Shown piece by piece: positions 53,701 through 64,000 of a DNA stretch of 64,000 nt. The DNA is taken from contig RCAB01000202.1 in NCBI GenBank assembly GCA_003640385.1, forward strand, positions 40,126 to 104,125, in the 5' to 3' direction. Source of the stretch: Setaria digitata. Its lineage: Eukaryota; Nematoda; Chromadorea; Rhabditida; Setariidae. Under the pieces are notes generated by a model. The model searched no databases and was not told where the DNA came from. It was given only the letters and a program-made list of their open reading frames with translations. The translations under genes and the position numbers were made by a program. Position 1 is the first letter of the stretch. Every line of letters begins with the position of its first letter.

Positions 53701-56700
53701 AGAGTAAAAACTTACTGGTTGTACTGCTGAGAAGGAATTGTCAAGTGGAATGGATGGAACGGGACTACCTTCCGGATTTCCAGAAACAAGTTCAAGTTCA
53801 AGATTACGTTCACGTTGAATCGCAGAAGTTGGCGGATATAGAGATGCTGAGAGGAATTGTCCGAATGATGTTGCTGGTATTGCCATTGATGTAGCTGTTG
53901 TTACCAATGAGGGTGCTGCAGTTTGCGATTAGCTTTAGTTACTTCTTCTTCAGCTTCCTTGCAAACTTCAAAATCTCGCCTCAGTTGCTGCTTTCACACA
54001 AAAGCGATACATATACGCTTTACACAAGGCATCTCCTCTAATCACTCTACTTTATGGACGAATCAGTCCATTTTCATTTTCATGCCACAGTGAACACGTT
54101 TTACAGTGAATATGTCTCTCCCCTCGAGATTTTCTCTTCTCGAAACTCAACACTTTTAAAGGATAATTCAAAAACTTTGAATTATTCTGTCTGAAGATCC
54201 AAAATATTTAAACAACGGAAGGAACCGTAGGAAAAAGGAATTATTGCCTGAGATGTCAATATTAGGGATTACAACGTCCTTTCTTCCATATGTTATAGCC
54301 ATCACTGAGAATATTATTAATCTTACTACTTGTATGAAGAACAATAGTAACTTTCAAGTGGTCTTGAAAGTAAGCTGCACTACGTGAAAATGTAAACTAA
54401 ACCAACATGAAGTATCAGCAGTAAGTCTTTTGAAAAATGAGATTAGATGTTTTAGAAAAATATTTGGTTAGCGAAACTAACCTGCTGAATTCTCTACTGA
54501 AAAGAAGCTTTCTTCGGTAAAGCCACTACTGAAAGAAAACGTTTTTAAAAATTAACTATAAATTAAAAAACTATTGATTACATAGTTGCTATTAATATTT
54601 CTAGTCATCATGACACAAAGATATGTAAATAAATCATTGAAACACTAAAGCGGTTGATGTCGGGGTGCCTTCCAGTCAAATAAACATTGCAATCGCCAGT
54701 GCAGTGACAAATTTCACTTCTTCACATTCTCCTATTGGAATAACTCTATGGTAATCCATTGTCAAATCTGATATTTTATGAACAGTTTAAGGTTCCAAAC
54801 TTACTGCGTATATCACCAGGATGTTTTGGAGCAAAACTACAGCAACTGGCTAAGCGCTGAAATCCACTATAGTCTAGGTAATGTATGCACTGATCTTGAA
54901 AGAAGGAAAACTCGGAAAGATAAAAGTCAGAAAGACATATCTTTGCAAGGAAGGTTCCAAAAATACATATAAATGCGTTATTCTAAAAACTTCTGGGACA
55001 AGATAATTTGACTTCTGCGCCAAAATTTAATAAAAATAAACCCCAAGTGATGGCCCATACCTCGATACTGACTGTCTTCCGGTATCTGTCATTATGGTTG
55101 ACTGAGTTAAACCAACAGAATCTCCTGCGATAGATTCATAACCGGAAATATGGGTATCTTGATCGCTAGACAGTAGAGATGGTGATTCGTATTCAATCTT
55201 TTGATGAAGCTGAAGTTGATCCATCCTAATCGGAGCATGAAATTCTTTCTGACTAGCGAGCATTTCAAAGAAGCGTTTCTTATCGCGAATCGAATCACGC
55301 ATGCCACCTGTTTTATTGATTATCTTTAGGGTGAAGTCTGATTTTCTCGTACCTTTCTGAATCCTGAAGCTATCAAGGATCTCATTCTAAATCCAAAAGT
55401 CTTTAATCTTGGATATCTTCAAAAATACTTTCAGACTTCAAGAAAACAACTGAGGAGGGTTTATTAAAATGCATTTTTCCTTTTGATTGAGCAGTAGTAA
55501 AGGATCTGACCATTGTGTCTGTTTGAGTGTGTGAAATCAGGCTCATGCACAGGGAATATTTCTGGTGGCAAATAATTTTTGCACATTCTTGCAGGCACCA
55601 TTAAGTCGTCATCAACTTTCACTGACGCTGCTGTTCCCATGTTCTTTGAAATATTGGTCGGTTCAGTTTTTAAATTCAAATAATTCAAAGACTTCGAACC
55701 ATCAGTTTTGAATTCGAGAACACTTTCCTGAACAGTCGGTTTCACTGGTACTGGAGGTAGGTGTTTATTAAATTGCTTGCCCTCTGTTAACGCAGATCCT
55801 CTGAAACGAATTCAAACATAGCTTCTTGCTCAGCACATGGAACGTGCCCGAAGGCGAGAAAAGTATTCGCCGAAGACAACATATTTCTTGCTATCAAACC
55901 TCCAGAACTGAATTATCACGAATTTTTTCAAAGAGAGTGGACGATGAAAATGATTATTTGTAACAGATGGGAAAAAACTATCCATCCGAAATTGTTCAAG
56001 CAGCATATACAAAAAGGAAGCGGTTTAAATTAAGCAGTGTCATTTTAATTAGAAGTCAATCGAGGAAAGAAAAATTACACCATGATAATCAAACAAAGAG
56101 TAATATGGAGAAAAAGTATGAAATGAACGAACAAATTTTATTAGTGAAAATAAAGAGCAAGTCAGATTGAGCGTTGCTACCAACTGCATCATAATACAAT
56201 CAAACAGGATTTTAATCAAGAAAACTCATCAGCTATGAAATAACCGCAAGCGATATTGTTGTTTATGCTTTTTGTTATGGCAGAAAGATTAATTGAAGAT
56301 TTGGAAGCAACTGAAGGTTCAGAAAAGTTAGGTGGCTTTCACATAGTAAATTCAATTCAGCTACTGTTTTCTGGCATCATTTCTAATTTGAGCGTATCAG
56401 CATAATGTAAAACTGACAACAACATGGTAAAGACATGTTTTTAGAAGCTCAAAAAGTCTTTAATAAAACTTATATAAAAATAATTAAGTGATGAGAGTCA
56501 TGTGGGTTAATAAATATTTACTAATTATATTACTATCATTTAGTAACTAAAAATAATCATTTTAAACTTCTTTTCAGATAGGTATGGATATTATATTTGG
56601 ATGCAGTGAAGTCATTACTTAAAAATAGCCGATTCCAAATGAAGGGTCGGTTCTGGAGAGATATTAATCTATAATAAATTATGCCCATAAACACTATCAT

Positions 56701-59700
56701 ATCACATTTGTCTTTCAATTCAACTTAAGACTAAACAGTTATTAATGAAATTAATAGTCATCTGCTGTTTTGTTGTTATAATACATTTCAGCAGTTATAA
56801 AACAGTTCAAGGGTCACTACTTGTAATAATTACCAAGCATTCCTTCAATCTTACTACTTCCAACCAAGCAATTTCGTGATCTTCCCTTGCACGTAGCATA
56901 TTAAAACATGGACACTTCTATTATCACAATAGGATAAATTCGAAAGTTATTGCCAACAAACAACAAGTTTCGCTAAAAGAACACAAATACTAAATTTGAT
57001 GCACGTTGTACAATTATTGCTAGCGAATACCTCAACAATACCTCAACTTTTTCATTCTTCTTTCCTTTTCTTGCCTCATCCTTCCTTTCGTCTACTCCTT
57101 TAGAATCCCCTCCGGCTATCCTTCGAGTCTTTTCCTCATCAAGTCCAAATAATATCGTTATCATCAGTTAATTTAATAGTATCCTGTGATAGATAAGCTC
57201 TGTGATGTGTTGACAATAGTCTATCGTTACTTGACTAAATCGATAAACTTAAAGAAGCAGTAATGACAGTTAAAGTGATCTTATCATATATCAGTATTGA
57301 AAAAAGAATTTTACTACAAAAAAATATAATTTTATTAATATAATGAAATAAAATGATGCTAGGAAACAGCATCACTTTCAAACACAAATAAAGGAAAAAT
57401 GAAGTATCTTTCTCATCAATAAAGACAACAACTATTTGTTCAAGATTGAAGCGAGATTCATCAACACTTCATGATATCCTGTTGTTTATACTAGAAAGGT
57501 TAATTCAGTTTTAATCTTAACAGATAGCACTGAAGCTAATTTAGAAGACTTCACGACCTTTTTTTTTTGAAAGAAAAAAAGTCATTCATGGCTGAAATTA
57601 ATGTATGTATCGAAACATCGGACAAGAAAATGGCAAATAATTTTATGATTCTTAAAACATTATTTGTACACTTTAAAAACAAGGAGAGAAGGTTGCTCAT
57701 GCTAACTTTATATAGCGGCAATAGAATGCATAATGGTATTGATACATAATTACTGAATTATGGCAACTATATTTCATCCTTTCAGACCACTAAAAAAAGG
57801 CAAAACCTGGAAACATGCACACTATACTAAAATATATTTTTAAACTAGAAAATAATTGTGTAATGATTTTTGAGAAAAAGAGAAATGACAAATGAATATG
57901 AAAAAATCAAATAGATATATACATATATATACGAAATACTTTCCTCATTTCAATAATTGATCCCTTTTTTACATCTTCATCGTTTGCTATTTCAGGTAAT
58001 TTTGCTCGGTACGTTCTTATTTTAATTAAAATACAGAGGACTAAAATTCCACTGAAAGGGGTTGTCATAAAGTACTGTGACTAAAGTAAGGTAATTTTTG
58101 GAAATATCTTGCAAGAAGAATAATTACCTGATAAAGCGAAATCGTAGTACACCACGTGCCCCTCTTACTTTAGCATTAAGCATTTTATAACCAGTGCATT
58201 GCTGCCCATTAATGGCTTCCACAATATCACCAATTCGTACACCTTCTTGATCAGCTCGCCCATCTGGCAAAACCTAAAATTTCCCCCTTATTAATTTAAA
58301 AACTATTCAACAAAATAACAAGCAGTGCAGATTTCTCATTTTATTTCAGTGATTGCAAATACTATTTAAAAAAAAGTATTTGAATGAGTGAAAGTGAAAC
58401 AGGTTACATGTCAAATGAAACAGGTCAAATCACCATAACAAATACGCATTGGTTAAGAGAACTATGCTTTTTAGAAAGATCTAGTAAAAATGAATAGAAT
58501 AAAAGTTGCAAAGTTTTGCTCTCGACAAATTTCGATTCAGCGGTTTCAACAGCTAGTAAAATATGCTAAAATGAATTTAGGAAGTTGAAAATTATCTTTT
58601 CGGAGAAGAATTTTACCTGTTTGCTTTGGATATGTTCGAAATGTCAATATTAAACTGTTGTTTAGTAGTAAAATATTATAGTGATTATAAGATTATAAGA
58701 ATCAATCTCGAATACTAGCTATATCTGCTCTTTGCTATTAACTCAGAAATTAGTAAAGGGGCTTTCAAACTACTGTTGTTAACTAAAACGTAAATATCAC
58801 CTTAATGGAGCTTATAAAAAAAGAAACTGTTTGAAACATTATATGCTTGCTAAAATATAATTTTGTTCAACAGATGAAGTGCAACTGTTACCACAATTTG
58901 AACTTGCTTTTAATAAATCTTTCCTCATCGACTGAGACTTCACCTGCATACCTTGTTGAATTCTGAATAAATTAACTGAGTGAACTTCCCGACTTCTTTG
59001 GCGCATCCGCCTTTTTCTTTCATTAAATGAAACCAATTTCGAGGAAATCTGTCCTATGAGACAGCTCAGATGCAAAAGTTTGTTCTTAATGACTAGATAA
59101 TTATCCAATTATTTCTAGTGAAACATTTGGGGAAGCCTTATCTATTTTCGTAGTTTCCTTTCACACCGATTAATCATTTGTAATTGCTCTCAAGTTTAAA
59201 ATAGTTCAATCAGACAGTGGACGGACGAGAGAAGAAGTCATAAGTATTGTTCCCTTTTTTTTCAATGGGTAGTATGATGAGGCCAAAACAGCACCTGTTT
59301 CAATTCTCAAGGTGCTTCACTCTGGTGCGATTTTTGGGTGAATGAATAAGTTGGCTTGTTTTTTAATCAAAATGATACTGAATGTTAAATTAATTCACAG
59401 AATGGGCAATTTGTCCATCGATTTGTTGAGTTTGGTCCAAGAATCAGTTAATCAGTTATGCATCTCTCTTAGTTAAAAGCTGCAAAGTGCGTAACAGTGA
59501 ATAAATCGGATCAGTAAGGAAAAAATATTTCCTTGGCAACAAGAAACAGGAAGAGAGGTACATTATGCACAGCTGTGGTGCAAAGCAATACTAAGGGTGT
59601 GCAACGTTAACATCGTATGTTGGGATCAACTTATCGGCAAGATTGTTGTCAAATAAAAAGCCATGAAACACCAAAATCCGTCTATTTTCTTCCGTAACTG

Positions 59701-59851
59701 CAAAACTTGGCAAGAAGTTGGAAAAAATAGAATTATTAAAATGAAAAAAGGTGCACTGAACCTGAGTGACTCGAATGCGTCCATTCGGGGAAGAGGCAAA
59801 ACGAAGACCCCACGGTGGTCCACCCACCAAACATACATTCCGTATGACCAT
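35706..59851 (-). CDS. sorb-1: Sorbin/SORBS-type adaptor with N-terminal PDZ, SoHo motif and three SH3 domains (17 exons, about 1356 aa)
   Basis: Exons in coding order: 59762-59851, 58128-58273, 55511-55800, 55061-55307, 54482-54528, 53716-53915, 49033-50302, 46462-46530, 45617-46345, 44636-44777, 44046-44204, 43668-43782, 43341-43430, 42958-43145, 36481-36600, 36054-36160, 35706-35767; total 1357 codons. Residues 1-79 are an Enigma-like PDZ ([24 protein letters not shown]). A long Ser/Pro-rich region follows. The SoHo core [15 protein letters not shown] sits near 750-765. SH3-1 ([23 protein letters not shown]), SH3-2 ([25 protein letters not shown]) and SH3-3 ([23 protein letters not shown]) lie at about 1115, 1178 and 1302. 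SORBS proteins tie vinculin and actin to integrin or muscle attachment sites. The gene symbol rests on SoHo plus SH3 homology. A PDZ is not part of vertebrate SORBS1-3. The intron after exon 7 appears to be GC-AG. Confidence 0.9.
36767..37646 (-). CDS. Unrecognised two-exon gene nested in a sorb-1 intron (about 235 aa)
   Basis: Exon 1 is 37065-37646, starting with ATG and running 194 codons without stop, far longer than expected by chance in this AT-rich DNA. A TTT/GTATGC donor and a TTCTTCCCAG acceptor join it in phase 0 to exon 2 (36767-36892), which gives 41 more residues before TAA. The product is rich in Cys, Trp, Tyr and Leu and looks mainly helical (for example [54 protein letters not shown]). 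I see no signal peptide and no motif I can name. It lies inside the 6.4-kb intron between SH3-2 and SH3-3 exons, same strand. Its phases do not fit inclusion in the sorb-1 frame, so it is likely a separate transcript. A TTTAAG acceptor-like site lies 11 bases before the ATG. Upstream exons cannot be excluded. Confidence 0.5.
38003..38036. repeat. Near-perfect palindrome centred on a GGTACC core
   Basis: Bases around TCAGGTACCTGA form a palindrome extended on both sides by ATTCACC/GGTGAAT, with one unpaired base. It lies in the large sorb-1 intron. Confidence 0.6.
42124..42609. repeat. Perfect 14-bp minisatellite, about 32 copies
   Basis: After a short ATT-repeat lead-in, TTTTATTATTATTA repeats with exact 14-base spacing. 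TTTT blocks run from 42153 to 42590, 32 in all, with no base change seen. It lies in the sorb-1 intron upstream of the third SH3. Three units make 42 bases, so all frames stay open and give a 14-residue repeat of Phe, Tyr, Ile and Leu that is not a protein. A (TA)n run and AT-rich palindromic sequence precede it at 41994-42118. Confidence 0.95.
48698..48745 (-). other. Candidate 48-nt cassette exon of sorb-1 after the SoHo motif
   Basis: Follows a CTTCTAG acceptor and ends at A/GTTTTAA. Carry-in and carry-out are both one base, as required between exons 49033-50302 and 46462-46530. It would insert about 16 residues including [15 protein letters not shown]. Base composition is richer in G+C than the surrounding intron. 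The donor is weak. Confidence 0.25.
50567..50701 (-). CDS. Candidate alternative first exon of sorb-1 (45 codons)
   Basis: Begins ATG ATG at 50701 with an in-frame stop just upstream, and ends at a good donor CAA/GTAAGA in phase 0. That is the phase needed to join exon 49033-50302. The result would be an isoform without the PDZ but with SoHo and all SH3 domains, starting [20 protein letters not shown]. It sits 265 bases upstream of the acceptor it would use. Only frame and splice signals support it. Confidence 0.4.
57031..57164 (-). CDS. Candidate alternative first exon of sorb-1, basic and acidic rich
   Basis: ATG at 57164 follows a stop in frame. The frame runs 44 codons ([20 protein letters not shown] then a Lys/Glu-rich stretch) to a TTGAG/GTATTC donor. 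It leaves two bases, matching the one-base carry-in of exon 55511-55800. This would replace the PDZ domain. The segment is purine-rich compared with the intron around it. Confidence 0.3.
58952..59053 (-). other. Candidate 102-nt cassette exon inside the PDZ-coding intron
   Basis: Has a CTCATAG acceptor, 34 open codons in phase 0 (starting [20 protein letters not shown]) and an AAG/GTATGC donor in phase 0, matching both flanking PDZ exons. It is richer in G+C than the intron. Inclusion would split the PDZ between its first two strands, so it could also be chance or a switch that disables the domain. Confidence 0.25.
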
Positions 59852-60779
59852 TTTACCTGATTGTACTGCTGCCAGCAGTAAACGTTATCACCATCCGCTG
59901 ATGACGGGAGCCGTCGACAATGCGTGAGGCATCGGGAAGGGAATGAATGGATGCAGGATGGACAGATGGTTGATTGAGGAATCGGATGAGTGTGGAACAG
60001 CGATAACTGAGCTACGGGGAGATAAAGGACAGCTGGAAGGGGATTGATAACAGCAGCAATAGCTTTTCAGGATGATTATCCGAAAGGTTATAATTTGCAA
60101 CCAAGGGTTGATCATTCATTTCTGCCTTCCGGCCTCGACGATCTTCTCGCTATTTTTATCGCTTCTCTTCTCTGCCCCCACAATCAATTGAACACTTACG
60201 TCTAACTCACCTTTCGCTTATCTTTTTCATTTTCATTCCTTTTCAAATTTACCGCCCTTATTCTGAAAAGTTACAGTAATTAGACTGCAACCACTGCTAC
60301 TGCTGCGGTAGCATTTATGACGTCGCAAATGCTCGTTTGGATTTACCGTTGGTTTTGTAGCGTTCAGTGTTGGCAGTGATACTAATTATTGTGTGTGATG
60401 TGATTATACCTGAGGATACACTAACTTAGCTAGGTGAAATACTACGGTTAGATTTTACGGTGCTCTTCGTTTTACGGTTCAGTAAAATGTTTAACAGCTT
60501 TTATTAACTAACATCTAAACAAAATCCTTGAGAAATGTGCATATTATCGCGACACTAGCCATTTATTTGTTGTTTCTCACATTCTAAAAGAGATTCAAAC
60601 AGAGCAAAGGAAGGCGATATTGGATAAGTAAGGTAATCTTAGATTCCTGCATACTCTGCAACGTCCTGTATACTCTGTAAGCTTCTTAATGTTTGGAAAT
60701 ATGATATTTGAAAGGTATTTTACGTTATAAAGGGTATAACTGTTATGTATGTTGCACTTCTTTCTCGAGTTGTTCAGTG
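59852..60779. promoter_or_regulatory. Shared upstream region of sorb-1 and tram-1 (divergent genes)
   Basis: About 930 bases between two divergent start codons, so it probably holds both promoters. The part nearest sorb-1 (59880-60330) is less AT-rich than most of the window. On the sorb-1 side an acceptor-like AATCAG lies five bases before the ATG. On the TRAM side GTTGTTCAG lies two bases before the ATG. Both suit trans-splicing. A 75-codon minus-strand ATG frame (59888-60115) ends before the sorb-1 start and would be upstream leader sequence if transcribed. Confidence 0.45.
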
Positions 60780-63500
60780 ATGGTTGAACTGCGTCGTTCA
60801 ATGGGAGGACGCAGCAAAAAAACCTCACCACCATTCTTATCCCATGAATTCATCATTCAAAATCATGGTGATATCATGTCGTGCTTGCTGATGGTTGTCG
60901 TCGTTGGGCTTCTTTTCCAGGTGATTCCTTTTCCGGTCAATTATCCTTCAACACCTATTAATATTTCTGTTTATTTAAACATCAGAGAAACCATAGATAA
61001 GATATTTATAAAATAACTTTAAACTATGTTTCTAAGGATAGACAGTGACGGAGTTTGAGCATTTTTTTTTTCTTTCTGGTTAAAATTTAACAAACTTGAT
61101 AAATTATCTTTTCATGCTACTGCAATGTTTTTCACAGTAGAGTTTGAAAATGATTTTATAGGGTACGTCAGCATTCGCAAGCATTTTCATTGTTCCTCAG
61201 TACAATGATACATTTCCGCTAACTCCGGATTCCGGTATGTTATGTAAGATGGCTTATTCTTCCTCCTTTGTTTCCAGCGATTTAATGACTTTATTGTTAA
61301 ATGTAGCTCCGGGTTATTGTTTATTGGTTATCGCTCTGCGAATATATAGTTAATTCATGCAAGCGACGGTGGTTTTTTTTTTTCGAAATAAGATGAAGGT
61401 GGTATTATGCTACTTCGTTCGACCCTAGTTATTTTTAATTGCTATCACCATCGTTGCTTATGAATTAAAAGAACTTCTATGAAGCACCTCAAACTCATTC
61501 ATTTAAAATATCATCGAGAAAGCTATATAAATATGGAAGTTTCATTTATATTTACTTCACAGAACTATTTTTATTTTTTACGTTTACTTTCTTTTTTTAT
61601 AGAACCACAGGCTTATTACCGGACTGGTTTAAAAGATATAGCAGCTGTTGTATTTTATGCTGTTGGATGGATTACCCTTCATGCTATTTTGCAAGAATAT
61701 GTGTTAGATAAATTGCAACGGAAGCTTCATTTGAGTAAAACGAAAATGAGTAAATTTGCGGAATCAGGACAGTTATTCGTTTTTACTCTATATTCCGTAG
61801 TACACAGCGGTGAGTTATTTCTTCTGAGTTCGTTCTTGTTTCCTATAATACCAAACTTGCTTTTTTCCATTCGCATTTGTTTTCTGTTGTTCTTAAATAA
61901 GAATACAGTCTTTACTGATAATACCAGACTACTATCTGCTTTGATGCATGTGACATACGGTCCATATATTGTTACCATACCCATTCAAAAAGTGATTTTT
62001 AGCTTACATAATGCATGATTTGAAAATGCATATGGATCTTACCAAACTATGGATTGGATATCCTGAAATTCATCGTCATATGACGTTTCATCTAAAACTC
62101 TTTTTTATTTTTCAGGTATGATTATTTTGCTGGTTTTGTAAATAATGTTTGCTCGCAGTTTAAGCTTTGATACGTCATACCTGTTTCATCTAATTTTTAC
62201 AATTAGGTTTGAAAATTAAGATGTTTGCAGATTGCATATTGGTTACATCAGTTTCCTGAATTCTATTTTCAAAAGGTGCGTAAAGATGAAATACAGCCGC
62301 GAACATTATACTCACTCATATTTCTTTTCTTCACCACTGCAGCATACTCCTTAAAGTAATTGTTTCTTTAATTACAACCTTGTTAAATCTCTATGTTACT
62401 GTGTTATATTTTCAGCTTAGAGAAGTTTATAGATTTTAATGATAAATATGTGAATTTCATGCAGTCTTATCAGCTAAGTCTTCTCCTCGTCCATCAGTCC
62501 GAAATATATTACTTCTTTACCGTTCTGTTCTCGAATACTTCACTTATTGTGAAATTTTATTAGCTTTGGTCTTTGCCTGCGCGCAGATCTACCCATTAAG
62601 TTTGTCAAGTCTTACTACAGTTTTGGTAAAGAGGGGGAGATGGGAAGTTGAATAAAAGAGGTAACTGCTTATTCTTTGTTGAGTGAACTGGTTATAGTGA
62701 GATGGTGTTCGTTTCAACAGTTTTCTTTATAGTTTCAATCGACTCTCTTTGGCTCTTCTGTTTCTGGAGTATGTTTCACAAAACGTTTTCCATCTCACTC
62801 GTTTATTTCATTTTGCTGAGAAGTGGAACATTGCGAAGACTGGGTTCGTTTAATTATTATTAATATTTTGTTATGGGACTGGTTGAAATTTATATGTCTA
62901 GGTTTCTTTTTTTTTTCACAAGCATTACCTTTTCCAGTTGTTTTTCCGGGCCGGAGGAGAGTAGAGAGAATGATACAGCTAAAACTTAGCGACATCAATT
63001 AATCTTCGTAATGTATTAGTCTTTTAACTAGATTAATACATCAAGTTTTAATGAAAAAATTTAGTTTCAAAATTTGGAATATTATATTTGTTCTAATACG
63101 ATTGGCAAGCGCAGTATTAGCTGTGCTTACACTGTGGTATGGGCTTCGTTCCAACGAAACACCTTATGTAGATCCAGTGAACGGAAATTTCAATACCGCA
63201 TTTATCCGGTCAGTTTTTGAAAAAAGAAAAGTTGGTACATGTAATTCCAAGTGGCTTTGTACGTAAAGTATGTATATCTAGCGTTTGCAAATGTTTTATT
63301 GAAGTTGACTGAAATGTTACTGCAGATTGAATAGCCTGTTGTGCGTTCTGGCGTTACAGTTATATATGCTCTGGAACTTTGTTTTGTTCCATGTGCGTCG
63401 TTATCGGGAGAAGCATAGTAGAGTCAAGGTGGAAAAGCAACCTAGAATGCAGCAGAAAAAAAGGAAACATGTAAACGATGATGTTAGTTTATTTATCTGA
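60780..63500 (+). CDS. tram-1: TRAM, translocating chain-associated membrane protein of the ER (eight exons, 362 aa)
   Basis: Exons 60780-60920, 61162-61234, 61603-61809, 62003-62115, 62231-62355, 62733-62843, 63065-63208 and 63326-63500 join to 363 codons with matching phases. Landmarks: [20 protein letters not shown] at the N-terminus, [20 protein letters not shown] and KFAESGQL (start of the TLC domain), [20 protein letters not shown], and [20 protein letters not shown] before the last membrane helix. Several hydrophobic segments fit a multi-pass ER protein, and the tail is Lys/Arg-rich and cytosolic. TRAM lies beside the Sec61 channel and helps insertion of nascent secretory and membrane proteins. 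The chosen ATG follows an acceptor-like GTTGTTCAG by two bases. Exon 7 uses an unusual AAAAATTTAG acceptor, but the joined frame KTGFKIWN fits the family. Confidence 0.96.
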
Positions 63501-64000
63501 ATATATCAATCTGAAGTTCAATTCATCAAAAATTTGTCAGCATTTAGAATAATATCTCAGTTGCCGATTGGCAATTACCACTGACATCAATAAGGAATTA
63601 ATCGAAATGGTGCGACGATTGGAATTTTAATCCTCATGTGTAGTGGTGAGTCTGACGACTTTCGGGAGTGAGTGCATAACTCTCCCAGGTAGGGATCAAC
63701 GAAGCCAAGCGTCAAATTATTCCTTTGAATATATCTGAATACTCTGCATATTTATGGTCCTTCGAGCAAATGGGATCATTATTTGTGCGAAAGTTAAGAC
63801 GTTAATGATATAACTAGTAATATTCATTGTTAATGGAAATATGACAAAATCATTGTTAATAAATATTACAAGTAACCTATTAGTTAAGGTTGCAGGTGCG
63901 CGATCTACCTGAAGCCGATCAGCATTCTCGTAAGAAATCCAATTAAATTATTCAACTATTATTAAGCAAAGTTGCAACAGGGACATATCTTTCGGAGACT
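63501..64000. other. 3' flank of tram-1
   Basis: AT-rich DNA after the TRAM stop codon. AATAAA at 63858-63863 is a candidate polyadenylation signal, about 360 bases after the stop. No coding feature seen up to the window end. Confidence 0.45.

Noticed and set aside
62396..62561. Open frame in TRAM intron beginning [16 protein letters not shown] after a TTTTCAG site
   Set aside because: It keeps phase after exon 5 but ends without the conserved TRAM helix. The exon at 62733 ([17 protein letters not shown]) fits both phase and family, so this is intron.

Overview
The window looks like nuclear DNA of a nematode, most likely a spirurid or filarial worm. It is very AT-rich. Introns are short to medium, nearly all GT-AG, with the short T-rich acceptors (TTTTCAG, TTTTTAG, some TTTAAG) typical of worms. 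Several first exons follow an acceptor-like site with no upstream coding exon, which suits spliced-leader trans-splicing. Predicted proteins match animal families and often read closest to worm versions as I remember them. The species call is inference; no marker sequence settles it. All coding genes were rebuilt by eye from splice sites and reading phase. Each full-length model closes to a whole number of codons.

Layout. 210-596 (+): last exons of a TBC1D13-like Rab GAP cut by the window edge. 2068-4186 (+): a SIAH E3 ubiquitin ligase. Then three genes on the minus strand: an acylpyruvase of the FAHD1 family (5569-6578), a retinol-dehydrogenase-type SDR (7901-11574) and a SAM-dependent methyltransferase (12350-14913). 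A gene-poor stretch of about 5.6 kb follows. 20528-28652 (+): an 18-exon PTEN/DAF-18 phosphatase. Then minus strand again: an LRAT-domain protein (30812-32342), a FAM172/ARB2A-like protein (32937-34972) and a 24-kb sorbin/SORBS-type adaptor (35706-59851). Last, 60780-63500 (+): the ER translocon protein TRAM, divergent from the adaptor.

Most notable are features of the adaptor locus. It joins an Enigma-like PDZ domain in frame to a SoHo motif and three SH3 domains. It contains one GC-AG intron, several frame-compatible alternative exons and a perfect 14-bp minisatellite. A 6.4-kb intron holds a two-exon, same-strand gene of about 235 codons that I do not recognise.

The genes are not one pathway. 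PTEN/DAF-18 opposes PI3K in insulin-like signalling, SIAH targets proteins for degradation, TRAM serves ER import, the adaptor serves integrin or muscle attachment, and FAHD1, SDR, methyltransferase and LRAT genes are metabolic or lipid enzymes.
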